DNA of 13,350 nt from Rhodocyclaceae bacterium (lineage in GTDB: Bacteria; Pseudomonadota; Gammaproteobacteria; Burkholderiales; Rhodocyclaceae), in NCBI GenBank assembly GCA_013821865.1, contig PNJM01000047.1:1-13350 (forward strand), read 5' to 3'. Shown here in pieces: positions 6,183-13,350 of the stretch. The position numbers and the translations under genes are program-made. Position 1 is the stretch's first letter. Every line of letters starts with the position of its first letter. Under the pieces are notes generated by a model. It ran no database searches. It was not told the origin of the DNA and was given only the letters and a program-made list of their open reading frames with translations.

Positions 6183-6974
6183 ATGCGTTTGATGGACGCC
6201 GCCGACCGGGAGCATGCCCCATTCGCGGGCACGCCGCGCATCGTCAGCCTGGTGCCCAGCCTCACCGAACTGCTGTGCGATCTCGGCTTGGCGGAGCATC
6301 TCGTCGGCCGCACCGGCTTCTGCATTCACCCGCGCGAGGTCGTCAAGCGCATCCCCAAGATGGGCGGCACCAAGGACGTCGATATCGACAAGGTGCGCGC
6401 GGCCGCGCCGACGCACCTTGTCGTGAATATCGACGAGAACCGGCGCGAGCAGGTCGACGAACTCGCGCGCTTCGTGCCGCACGTCATCGTCACCCATCCG
6501 CTCGTGCCGGAGGACAACCTCGATCTGTTCCGCCTCTTCGGCGGCATTTTCCGCCGCGAGGCCGAAGCGCAGACGCTGGCCGAGGATTACCGCGCCGCGC
6601 GCGACGAATTGCGCCGGGCAACGCAACACCTCCCGCGCCAGCGCGTGCTCTACCTCATCTGGAAAGACCCGTGGATGACCGTCGCGCGCGACACCTACAT
6701 CTCCGCCATGCTTGCTGCAGCAGGATGGGATACGCTGCCGGAGGAAAGCGACGCGCGCTATCCCGAAGTCGACGCCGTATCACCGGGGCTGACTTTACTC
6801 GACCGCGTGCTGCTCTCCACCGAACCCTACCACTTCACTGAAAAGTACCTCGCCGAAGCCGAAGCTCGCTTCGGCGAGCCCGCCCAACTCATCGACGGCG
6901 AAATGGTCTCGTGGTACGGCAGCCGAGCCGCCGCCGGGCTGCGCTACATGGCCCAACTGCGGCAAGCCCGCTGA
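6183..6974 (+). CDS. BtuF-like helical-backbone metal/cobalamin receptor protein, no signal peptide
   Basis: A 263-residue protein of the periplasmic-binding-protein-2/BtuF type (helical backbone metal receptor). The first lobe begins RIVSLVPSLTELLCDLG (19-35), followed by GRTGFCIHP, MGGTKDVDIDKV and the strand THLVVNIDENRRE. A long helix (about 128-150) links to a second lobe beginning RVLYLIWKDPWM, with YISAMLAAAGW and a final YGSRAAAGLRYMAQL. These motifs are those annotated as cobalamin-binding protein. Family members that feed ABC importers carry an export signal; here the N-terminus MRLMDAADREHAPFAG is polar. An in-frame TGA at 6114 and the lack of ATG, GTG or TTG between it and 6183 exclude an upstream signal peptide. 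It would thus be cytoplasmic unless exported otherwise. No permease or ATPase gene lies nearby. Role inferred: binding or sensing of a corrinoid or metal chelate. Confidence 0.85.
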   Translation: MRLMDAADREHAPFAGTPRIVSLVPSLTELLCDLGLAEHLVGRTGFCIHPREVVKRIPKMGGTKDVDIDKVRAAAPTHLVVNIDENRREQVDELARFVPHVIVTHPLVPEDNLDLFRLFGGIFRREAEAQTLAEDYRAARDELRRATQHLPRQRVLYLIWKDPWMTVARDTYISAMLAAAGWDTLPEESDARYPEVDAVSPGLTLLDRVLLSTEPYHFTEKYLAEAEARFGEPAQLIDGEMVSWYGSRAAAGLRYMAQLRQAR

Positions 6975-6980
6975 GAGACA

Positions 6981-7004
6981 CGCCCCTCTTCCGCAAGCGG
7001 GGCG
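6981..7004. repeat. Short REP-like hairpin after the BtuF-like gene
   Basis: CGCCCC (6981-6986) and GGGGCG (6999-7004) form a 6-bp inverted repeat 7 nt past the stop codon, with an inner CCGC-AA-GCGG alternative (6991-7000). The loop sequence resembles the CTC-CCGC core of the other inverted repeats in the window. No T-run follows, so termination here is unproven. Confidence 0.35.
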
Positions 7005-7016
7005 AAGGCGGAGTTT

Positions 7017-7034
7017 CGCGAAGCATGCTTCGCG
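7017..7034. repeat. Perfect 18-bp palindrome
   Basis: CGCGAAGCATGCTTCGCG reads identically on both strands. It lies between the BtuF-like gene and the DUF21/CBS gene, next to a coding-like remnant. It could be a protein-binding site, a REP unit or a hairpin with a 7-bp stem. Confidence 0.55.
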
Positions 7035-7124
7035 CCGCCGGATTCGGTGTACGTGGCCGACCACGTGCGGATGAGCCTGGTGCCGGTGGCGCAGCGCGAG
7101 TCCTATGCGTCGGCGGCGGGGTAG
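7029..7124 (+). pseudogene. Possible 3' remnant of a lost gene
   Basis: The frame from TTC at 7029 to the TAG at 7122-7124 reads FAPPDSVYVADHVRMSLVPV and then AQRESYASAAG. Nearly every codon ends in G or C (only GAT and TAT do not), as in the true genes of this window, while the other plus frames lack this bias. It has no plausible start of its own and is only about 31 codons. The most likely reading is the tail of a gene mostly deleted here. I do not recognise the family; chance in GC-rich DNA is the alternative. Confidence 0.3.
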
Positions 7125-7135
7125 GCGGGGCGCGA

Positions 7136-7144
7136 TGTTAAAAT
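7136..7144 (+). promoter_or_regulatory. Extended -10 element for the DUF21/CBS gene
   Basis: TGTTAAAAT carries the TGn extension and TAAAAT, five of six matches to the -10 consensus. No recognisable -35 lies 17 bp upstream, consistent with an extended -10 promoter. Transcription would begin near 7151, about 48 nt before the chosen ATG. Confidence 0.45.
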
Positions 7145-7198
7145 CGCACGCACATCAACCCCCGGGCCGCATGCCTATCGGCAATGGGCGGCTGCGCA

Positions 7199-8506
7199 AT
7201 GGACATAGCGTTGCTTCTGTTTCTCATCCTGCTTAACGGCTTTTTCGCCATGTCGGAAATGGCCGTGGTCTCCTCCCGCAAGGCGCGGCTGCAGCGCCTG
7301 TCCGATGACGGCAGCCCCGGCGCGCAATCCGCGCTGTTGCTGCACAGCGAACCTTCCAACTTTCTCTCCGCCATCCAGGTCGGCATCACCTCGGTGGGCA
7401 TCCTGAGCGGCGCCATCGGCGAGACCGTGCTGGCCGATCCGCTGGCCGCCCGGCTGGGCGAAGTCCCGCTGCTCGCGCCCTACGCCAAGGGGATCGCGCT
7501 GACGGTGGTGGTGGTGGGCCTGACCTATTTTTCCGTCGTGATCGGTGAACTCGTGCCGAAGCGTTTGGCGCTGCTGGCGCCGGAGGGCATCGCATCGCTG
7601 ATCGCCCGGCCGATGATCTGGCTTGCGCGGACGGCGCGGCCCCTGGTGTGGCTGCTGTCCTCCTCTTCCAGCCTGCTGCTGCGCCTGAGCGGCGCCCGGC
7701 GCAAGGAGGAGCCGCCGGTGACCGACGAGGAAATCAACGTGCTGATGGAGCAGGGCGCCGAGGCCGGCGTGTTCCATGAAAGCGAGCAGGCCATCGTCTC
7801 CAATGTGCTGCGCCTCGACGAGCAGCGCATCGGGGCGATCATGACGCACCGCAAGGACATCTACCTGATCGATCTGGCCGAGCCGGAAGACGAAGTCCGG
7901 CGCCGCATCGCCGAATGCCCCTACACGCGCATCATCGTCTGCCGCGACGGGCTGGAGCACATCGTCGGCCTGCTGCGCACCTCCGATCTGCTCAAGGCCG
8001 CGCTGGCCGGCGACACGCTGAATGTCGAGGCGCATCTGCGCCCGCCGCTTTACGTGCCGGAAGGCGTGACTACCACGCGTCTGCTGGAAAACTTCCGCAA
8101 GGCGCGTGCGCAATGCGCCCTGATCGTGGACGAATACGGCGAGTTGCAGGGACTGGTGACTTTGACAGACGTGCTGACCTCGATCGTCGGCGATCTGCCG
8201 TCCTCCGATGTCGCCGAGGAGCAGGACGTGGTGGCGCGGGAGGACGGCTCGTGGCTGATGGACGGCAGCGTGCCGGTCGAGCGCTTCAAGTCGGTGCTGG
8301 AGATCCAGGACGATCTGCCGGGCGAGGAGGACTTCAACACGCTGGGCGGCTTCGTCATGCACACGCTCGGCCGCATCCCGGCCGTGACCGACCATTTCGA
8401 GTGGAACGGCTGGCGCTTCGAGGTGATGGACATGGACAGGAAGCGCGTCGACAAGGTGCTGGCGGCCCGCGCCGCGCCGGTGCAACAGGATGTGGTGGAG
8501 TCGTAG
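7199..8506 (+). CDS. DUF21/CBS/CorC-HlyC membrane protein (CNNM family)
   Basis: A 435-residue inner-membrane protein. Residues 1-165 form the DUF21 transmembrane domain (MDIALLLFLILLNGFFAMSE, the conserved GITSVGILSGAIGE, and TYFSVVIGELVPKR). Two CBS repeats follow, about 215-270 (MTHRKDIYLIDL, TRIIVCRDGLEHIVGLL) and 280-332 (CALIVDEYGELQGLVTLTDVL). The end, about 343-425, is the CorC_HlyC domain with NTLGGFVMHTLGRIP. This is the full architecture of the CNNM/CorC family, linked to Mg2+ or Co2+ handling; many members are annotated as hemolysins without evidence. The CBS pair probably binds adenine nucleotide. An in-frame ATG at 7184 would add MGGCA, but the family start MDIALL fits best. Neither start has a strong ribosome binding site. 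It stands alone on the plus strand. Confidence 0.93.
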   Translation: MDIALLLFLILLNGFFAMSEMAVVSSRKARLQRLSDDGSPGAQSALLLHSEPSNFLSAIQVGITSVGILSGAIGETVLADPLAARLGEVPLLAPYAKGIALTVVVVGLTYFSVVIGELVPKRLALLAPEGIASLIARPMIWLARTARPLVWLLSSSSSLLLRLSGARRKEEPPVTDEEINVLMEQGAEAGVFHESEQAIVSNVLRLDEQRIGAIMTHRKDIYLIDLAEPEDEVRRRIAECPYTRIIVCRDGLEHIVGLLRTSDLLKAALAGDTLNVEAHLRPPLYVPEGVTTTRLLENFRKARAQCALIVDEYGELQGLVTLTDVLTSIVGDLPSSDVAEEQDVVAREDGSWLMDGSVPVERFKSVLEIQDDLPGEEDFNTLGGFVMHTLGRIPAVTDHFEWNGWRFEVMDMDRKRVDKVLAARAAPVQQDVVES

Positions 8507-8852
8507 TCGTGAGAAACGGGAATAGCTGGTTTTCGCGCTCCGAAAGGTCGTTAAAACGATGACCATAGGCATTGGGTGGAAATCTATCTGGTCCGGCCAC
8601 GCCTATAAACCTTCACGAGCACGAGGATGCGGAGATCCAGTATACAGTTTGGTAGTCCGGCATTGAGATTTCGTTTGCTATTGCGCACGATACGGCGCAT
8701 AGTGTGTGCCAGCGATCTTCAAGTTGCGCTGTTGTTGTCCGGTTCAGTACCCGCAGTCCTGCGGTATTTCTCCCTTCACCACCCTGCCGTCTTGACCTTC
8801 GCCCTCCCCGGGGCAACCCCCCCTTTTTTTGGTTTATTAAGGATATCAAGTC
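8507..8852 (+). other. 346-bp leader/intergenic region upstream of the cold-shock gene
   Basis: No convincing gene is seen on either strand. The right half (about 8735-8830) is strongly pyrimidine-rich on the plus strand. It includes CCCTCCCC (8802-8809) and ends in a run of seven C then seven T (8817-8830). An AAGGA ribosome binding site (8839-8843) follows 9 nt before the csp ATG. A long structured leader fits known cold-shock genes, where the leader controls mRNA stability and translation at low temperature. The left part (8507-8640) holds nothing I can name. Confidence 0.5.
8675..8703 (+). promoter_or_regulatory. Candidate promoter of the cold-shock gene
   Basis: TTGCTA (8675-8680) and CATAGT (8698-8703) are exactly 17 bp apart, each matching four of six sigma-70 consensus bases. 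Transcription from here would give a leader of about 140 nt, in line with cold-shock genes. Visual match only. Confidence 0.35.
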
Positions 8853-9059
8853 ATGACAACAGGTACTGTGAAGTGGTTTAACGATTCGAAGGGCTTTGGC
8901 TTTATCTCGCCCGAAGCAGGCGGCGAGGACTTGTTCGCCCATTTCTCCGCGATTCAGGGACAGGGCTTCAAGACCCTGAAGGAAGGCCAGCGGGTCAATT
9001 TCGACATCACCACCGGCCCCAAAGGTCAGCAGGCGTCGAACATTCGCGCGGCTGATTGA
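8853..9059 (+). CDS. CspA-family cold-shock protein
   Basis: A 68-residue single cold-shock domain, the normal length for the family. It has the RNA-binding motifs KGFGFI (RNP1, 13-18) and DLFAHF (RNP2, 26-31), the opening [16 protein letters not shown] and the end [12 protein letters not shown]. It binds single-stranded RNA or DNA and acts as an RNA chaperone or antiterminator. AAGGA lies 9 nt before the ATG. A hairpin and an intrinsic terminator follow directly, and an IF-1 paralogue lies just past them. Which numbered Csp it is cannot be told from the sequence, and cold induction is not shown. Confidence 0.96.
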   Translation: MTTGTVKWFNDSKGFGFISPEAGGEDLFAHFSAIQGQGFKTLKEGQRVNFDITTGPKGQQASNIRAAD

Positions 9060-9072
9060 GCAAGCGGTCAAA

Positions 9073-9098
9073 GCGGCATGGCGCATCCGCCATGCCGC
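9073..9098. other. 11-bp perfect hairpin between csp and terminator
   Basis: GCGGCATGGCG, loop CATC and CGCCATGCCGC form a perfect 11-bp stem 13 nt past the csp stop, with no T-run after it. It precedes the intrinsic terminator at 9106-9128 by 7 nt. Such tandem hairpins may protect the csp mRNA 3' end or alter termination. Confidence 0.65.
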
Positions 9099-9105
9099 CA
9101 GCTCT

Positions 9106-9128
9106 GCCCGGCATCTGCCGGGCTTTTT
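9106..9128 (+). terminator. Rho-independent terminator after csp
   Basis: GCCCGGC, loop ATCT and GCCGGGC form a 7-bp GC stem followed at once by TTTTT (9124-9128). This is a classical intrinsic terminator for plus-strand transcription. The infA start codon lies only 28 nt beyond the T-run. Confidence 0.85.
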
Positions 9129-9156
9129 ATTCCGACTTTCTCCTGGAGACGCGGCC

Positions 9157-9414
9157 ATGGCCAAGGAAGAACTCATCGAAATGAATGGCGTGGTGATGGA
9201 AGTGCTGCCCGACTCCCGTTTTCGCGTCACGCTCGACAACGGCCACAATCTCGTGGCGTATACGGCCGGCAAGATGCGCAAGCACCATATTCGCATCATT
9301 GCCGGCGACAAGGTTTCCCTGGAAATCTCCCCCTACGATCTGAGCAAGGGGCGCATTTGCTTCCGCCACATCGAGAGCCGCGTGCCTGTCGTCACCCCGC
9401 GGCGCAGGCACTGA
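9157..9414 (+). CDS. infA: Translation initiation factor IF-1 (paralogue)
   Basis: An 85-residue S1/OB-fold protein of the IF-1 family, beginning [20 protein letters not shown]. It carries the conserved [32 protein letters not shown] and [16 protein letters not shown]-1 binds the 30S A site during initiation. E. coli IF-1 has 72 residues; this one has a C-terminal extension ([13 protein letters not shown]). Betaproteobacteria often carry more than one IF-1 gene, one in the ribosomal protein operon. The lack of ribosomal protein neighbours suggests this is the extra copy. GGAG lies 8 nt before the ATG. There is little room for a promoter between the csp terminator and the gene, so it may rely on read-through from csp. 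The adjoining cold-shock gene hints at a role in translation in the cold. Confidence 0.94.
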   Translation: MAKEELIEMNGVVMEVLPDSRFRVTLDNGHNLVAYTAGKMRKHHIRIIAGDKVSLEISPYDLSKGRICFRHIESRVPVVTPRRRH

Positions 9415-9517
9415 CCGGATTGCCCGGCGAGGTTCGCCATGCCCGGCTATCGACGCGCCCCTGAGTGATGAGTCCCTGCCGCCGGCGCGAAGCGCGCATG
9501 CACGCATAAGCGTTGCG

Positions 9518-10549
9518 CTAATTGCTTGCTGGAATCGCGGCCTGCGACCCCGGCGCGGTCGTGCGCGCGCGCAACTGGCCGCAGCCGCCGTCGATGTCCT
9601 GCCCGGCCGACTGGCGCAGCTTGGTGAGGATGCCGCGCTTGCATAGCGCGAGCGACATCGCCGCCGCGCGCTCCCAGGATGGGCGCCTGAAGCCGAGACC
9701 CGTGACGGTGTTGTAGGGGATCAGGTTCATCACCGCGTATTTCCCGGCGAGGAGCCTGACGATGCCGTCCAGTTCCTCGTCGCTGTCGTTGACGCCCTCG
9801 AGCAGGGTCCACTGGTACTGGATCGGATAGCCCGTGGCGCGCGAGTAACGGTCGCAGAGTTCGACGAGTTCGGCCGGATCGATGCGCGGCGCGCGCGGCA
9901 GAAGCTTCGCGCGGAGCTCGGCGCGCGTCGAATGCAGGGAGAGCGCCAGCGCCGGCTTCACGCTGCCTTGCGGCAGCCGCTCGACCACGCGCCGGTCGCC
10001 GACGGTGGAGAAGACCAGATTCTTGTGCCCGATCGCGCCCGCCGTGCCGAGCAGTTCGATCGCCTCGAGCACGTTGTCCATGTTGTGGGCCGGCTCGCCC
10101 ATGCCCATGAAGACGACCTTTCTGACGGCTCGACGGGTGCGGGCGAGCACCACCTGCGCGACGATCTCCGCGCTGCCGAGCTGGCGCTGCAGGCCGTCGC
10201 GGCCCGTCATGCAGAAGACGCAGCCCACCGCGCAGCCGACCTGGGTCGACACGCACAGGCCGTCCTTCGGCAGCAGCACGCTCTCCACCGTCTGGCCGTC
10301 GGCCAGTTCGACCAGCAGGCGCGCGGAACCGTCCTCGCCGACGTGTTCGGAACGCAGGCGCGCGAGCGCATTCCATTCCGCCGCGAGGGCGGGCAGCGCG
10401 TTGCGGACTTCCAGGGGAAGAAAATCCTCCGGCCGGCTTCTGCCGCTGTCGGGCGGCAATGCCTGCGTCCAGTTGCGCAGCACCAGCGCCTCGTGGCAGG
10501 GTTTGGCGCCGTGATCGCGCAGACGCTGGCGGATGTGTTCGATTTGCAT
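9518..10549 (-). CDS. RlmN/Cfr-family radical SAM RNA methyltransferase
   Basis: A 343-residue protein of the RlmN/Cfr family, which methylates adenosine carbon atoms in RNA (A2503 of 23S rRNA and, for RlmN, some tRNAs). The radical SAM cluster motif CxxxCxxC is C106-C110-C113 (GCAVGCVFCMTG). The two cysteines used in the methyl-transfer mechanism match C99 (LCVSTQVGC) and C323 (GGCGQL). GMGEPAHNMDNV (149-160) is the SAM-binding GEP region, and ALSLHS (202-207) and NLIPYN (275-280) are also conserved. Compared with typical RlmN the N-terminal domain is short and divergent, so this may be a second paralogue. The start MQIEHIRQRL (ATG 10547-10549) was chosen because longer frames run across the divergent promoter region and through ada. 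Target nucleotide is unproven. Confidence 0.88.
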   Translation of the reverse strand: MQIEHIRQRLRDHGAKPCHEALVLRNWTQALPPDSGRSRPEDFLPLEVRNALPALAAEWNALARLRSEHVGEDGSARLLVELADGQTVESVLLPKDGLCVSTQVGCAVGCVFCMTGRDGLQRQLGSAEIVAQVVLARTRRAVRKVVFMGMGEPAHNMDNVLEAIELLGTAGAIGHKNLVFSTVGDRRVVERLPQGSVKPALALSLHSTRAELRAKLLPRAPRIDPAELVELCDRYSRATGYPIQYQWTLLEGVNDSDEELDGIVRLLAGKYAVMNLIPYNTVTGLGFRRPSWERAAAMSLALCKRGILTKLRQSAGQDIDGGCGQLRARTTAPGSQAAIPASN

Positions 10550-10584
10550 GGGAAGCCGAATGCTAGCACCCCCGCCGGTTTTAT

Positions 10585-10597
10585 AATTTGAAAGCAA
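10585..10597 (+). promoter_or_regulatory. Candidate Ada operator (Ada box)
   Basis: AATTTGAAAGCAA matches the E. coli Ada-binding pattern AAT-N6-GCAA exactly (AAT 10585-10587, GCAA 10594-10597). It lies 8 bp upstream of the candidate ada -35, close to the arrangement at the E. coli ada promoter. It overlaps a TATAAT (10582-10587) that may serve either divergent gene. Inference: methylated Ada activates its own gene here. Confidence 0.5.
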
Positions 10598-10605
10598 CAT
10601 CCGGA

Positions 10606-10634
10606 TTGCAGGCCGGGGCGGCGAGGGAAATACT
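10606..10634 (+). promoter_or_regulatory. Candidate ada promoter
   Basis: TTGCAG (10606-10611) and AATACT (10629-10634) are 17 bp apart just downstream of the candidate Ada box. The weak hexamers suit a promoter that needs an activator. A better -10 match, TATAAT at 10582-10587, lies upstream but has no good -35. Confidence 0.35.
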
Positions 10635-10707
10635 AGGGCCTCACGAGACGAGCCGGAGCAGCCCCATGAATGCCGAAATGTCCGCCCGCGCGACGCAGGA
10701 GCCCCCG

Positions 10708-11760
<1,053 letters not shown>

Positions 11761-11849
11761 CGGCGCGGCGTCTGGCTGGACGGCTCGCGGATTTTTCACC
11801 CTGGCGCGCCCTGATTGCGGCGCATCTCTGGGCTCAGCAGTCTTGAAGT

Positions 11850-11877
11850 GACCTTCTCCCGCGGGCGGGAGAAGGTC
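11850..11877. terminator. Perfect 13-bp inverted repeat between convergent genes
   Basis: GACCTTCTCCCGC (11850-11862) and GCGGGAGAAGGTC (11865-11877) pair perfectly around a GG centre. The element sits between ada (ends 11760) and phaC (ends 11893) and could stop transcription from both sides. There is no T-run, so Rho-independent action is unproven; its arms resemble the REP-like repeat at 6115-6168. Confidence 0.65.
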
Positions 11878-11892
11878 CGGGGCTTGCGCCCG

Positions 11893-13350
11893 TTATTGTT
11901 TCTTTTGCAAATCCAGCCGGAACTTGACGAAGGACCCCGGCGCATCCTCGACCGGCTTCAGCTTGCCCTTGGCCGGGTCGCGCGCCGGCACCTTGTCGTC
12001 GCCGTTTAGCCTGCCGATCCATTTCTGCCAGTCGGCCCACCACGAGCCGGGGTGCTGCGTTGCGCCTTCGAACCACTCGTCCGGCGTGGCCGGCAGGGTC
12101 TTGGCCTCGTTGGTCCAGAAGTGGTACTTGTTGGCGGCCGGCGGATTGACGATGCCGGCGATGTGGCCGGAGCCGCCGAGCACGAAGCGCACCGGGCCGC
12201 CCAGGCGCGTGGCGCCGAGGTAGGTGCTCTTCCACGGCGCGATGTGGTCCTCGATGGTGGAGATGAAGTAGCAGGGCGTCTTGACCTTAGAGATGTCGAT
12301 GGGCACGCCGGCGAGTTCGATGCCGCCCGGCTCCTTGAGCAGGTTCTTCATGTACATGTTGCGCAGATAGAAGCTGTGCATCTTGTACGGCATGCGCGTC
12401 GAGTCGGAGTTCCAGTAGAGCAGGTCGAAGGGGAAGGGCTCCTTGCCCATCAGGTAGTTGTTCACCACGAAGGACCAGATCAGGTCGTTCGAGCGCAGCA
12501 TGTTGAAGGTGGTGGCCATCTCCGAGCCTTCGAGGTAGCCGCGCTCCTGCATCTTCTTCTCCAGGCTGGCGACCTGCTGCTCGTCGATGAAGACGCCCAG
12601 CTCGCCGGGGATGGAGAAATCGAGCAGGGCGACGAAGAAGGTCGCCGAGGCGATGCGCCTGTCCTTCTTCACGGCGTTGTAGCCCAGCGTCGAGCCGAGC
12701 AGGGTGCCGCCGAGGCAGTAGCCGATGAGGTTCACCTCGTTCTCGCCGGTCTGCTTGCACACGGCGTCGAGCGCCGCCAGCGAGCCTTCGCTGATGTAGT
12801 CCTCGAAGCCTTTCTCGGCCAGGCGCTGGTCCGGGTTTACCCACGAGATGACGAAGACGGTGTGGCCCTGGTCGGTGGCCCACTTGATGAAGGAGTTGCT
12901 CTGGCGCAGGTCGAGGATGTAGTACTTGTTGATCCACGGCGGCATGATCAGCAGCGGCCGGCGGTACTGTTCCTTCGTCGTCGGGTTGAATTGCAGCAGC
13001 TGGATCAGCTCGTTCTGGAACACCACCTTGCCCGGCGTCACCGCGACGTTGCGGCCCAGCTCGAAGGCGGTCGGGTCGGTCATCTTGACGCGCAATTGGC
13101 CGTCGCCCTCTTCGAGGTCGCGCAGCAGGTTGTTGAAGCCCTTGAGCAGGTTCTGGCCGTGGCTCTTCACCGTTTCGCGGAAGACCTCCGGGTTGGTCAG
13201 CGCGAAGTTGGAGGGCGAGAGCGCGTCGATGTACTGGCGGGTGAAGAAGTTCACCTTCTTCTCCGTTTCGACAGGCAGTCCTTCGACATTCGTTACGACG
13301 TCATGCACGTGGCGCGCGGTGATGAGGTAGGACTGCTTGATGAAGTCGAA
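11893..13350 (-). CDS. phaC: Class I-type poly(3-hydroxyalkanoate) synthase, 5' end outside window
   Basis: The 485 visible residues are the C-terminal part of a PHA synthase, which polymerises hydroxyacyl-CoA into storage granules in the cytoplasm. The lipase-like box GYCLGG holds the nucleophile C212 (numbered from the window edge), with D368 (STIEDHIAPW) and H396 (GGSGHIAG) completing the triad. Other hallmarks are the FFTRQYIDALSPSNFALTNP stretch, GRNVAVTPGKVVFQN, PPWINKYYILDL, FVISWVNPD and ATQHPGSWW. The reading frame stays open to the edge as FDFIKQSYLITARH, so the GTG at 13306-13308 is not the start and roughly 100 residues are missing compared with the usual length of about 600. The C-terminus carries a lysine/proline-rich tail (DDKVPARDPAKGKLKPVED). 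No granule or phaA/phaB gene is seen downstream; partners may lie beyond the window. Confidence 0.96.
   Translation of the reverse strand, partial: FDFIKQSYLITARHVHDVVTNVEGLPVETEKKVNFFTRQYIDALSPSNFALTNPEVFRETVKSHGQNLLKGFNNLLRDLEEGDGQLRVKMTDPTAFELGRNVAVTPGKVVFQNELIQLLQFNPTTKEQYRRPLLIMPPWINKYYILDLRQSNSFIKWATDQGHTVFVISWVNPDQRLAEKGFEDYISEGSLAALDAVCKQTGENEVNLIGYCLGGTLLGSTLGYNAVKKDRRIASATFFVALLDFSIPGELGVFIDEQQVASLEKKMQERGYLEGSEMATTFNMLRSNDLIWSFVVNNYLMGKEPFPFDLLYWNSDSTRMPYKMHSFYLRNMYMKNLLKEPGGIELAGVPIDISKVKTPCYFISTIEDHIAPWKSTYLGATRLGGPVRFVLGGSGHIAGIVNPPAANKYHFWTNEAKTLPATPDEWFEGATQHPGSWWADWQKWIGRLNGDDKVPARDPAKGKLKPVEDAPGSFVKFRLDLQKKQ

Noticed and set aside
4814..6841. Long plus-strand open frame of 675 codons
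   Set aside because: It runs antisense to the kinase and phosphoesterase genes and is low-complexity, a GC-bias shadow.
8613..9311. Minus-strand 232-codon frame over csp
   Set aside because: It is antisense to csp and infA with no family features.
13306..13308. GTG as the start of phaC
   Set aside because: Typical PhaC sequence continues upstream to the window edge, so the gene is truncated by the window.

Overview
The window is GC-rich, densely coding bacterial chromosome. A class I-type PHA synthase, an IF-1 paralogue next to a cold-shock gene, a two-domain Ada protein and strong G/C third-position bias suggest a betaproteobacterium, perhaps of the Rhodocyclales. That placement is inference from gene content; there is no rRNA or tRNA gene to confirm it. 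I see no insertion sequence, prophage or CRISPR array.

Region 1 (196-3709, minus strand) is a tightly packed five-gene run. In transcription order it holds a periplasmic rhodanese-like protein, a large YeiH-family (putative sulfate exporter) membrane protein, a 42-residue single-helix membrane protein, a UspA-like protein and an SRPBCC-fold protein with a C-terminal membrane anchor. Overlaps and gaps of a few bases within the last four genes indicate one operon. The gene set suggests a membrane-associated sulfur oxyanion handling or stress module. It is the best candidate in the window for an undescribed system.

Region 2 (3869-6046, minus strand) is a two-gene unit: a calcineurin-like metallophosphoesterase whose stop codon directly abuts the start of a Hanks-type Ser/Thr kinase fused to a C-terminal UspA domain. 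The pair suggests a phospho-signalling unit.

Region 3 (6183-9414, plus strand) holds a BtuF-like metal/cobalamin receptor domain protein without a signal peptide, a short coding-like remnant between palindromes, a DUF21/CBS/CorC membrane protein, a cold-shock protein with a pyrimidine-rich leader, a double hairpin including an intrinsic terminator, and an IF-1 paralogue (infA) only 28 nt beyond that terminator.

Region 4 (9518-11760) is a divergent pair: an RlmN/Cfr-family radical SAM methyltransferase (minus) and the adaptive-response alkylation repair protein Ada (plus). The space between them holds a sequence matching the E. coli Ada operator pattern AAT-N6-GCAA.

Region 5 (11850-13350) is a perfect 13-bp inverted repeat between the convergent ada and phaC genes, then a PHA synthase gene (minus) whose 5' end lies outside the window. 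REP-like inverted repeats with related CTCCCGC/GCGGGAG arms occur near 6115-6168, 6981-7004 and 11850-11877.
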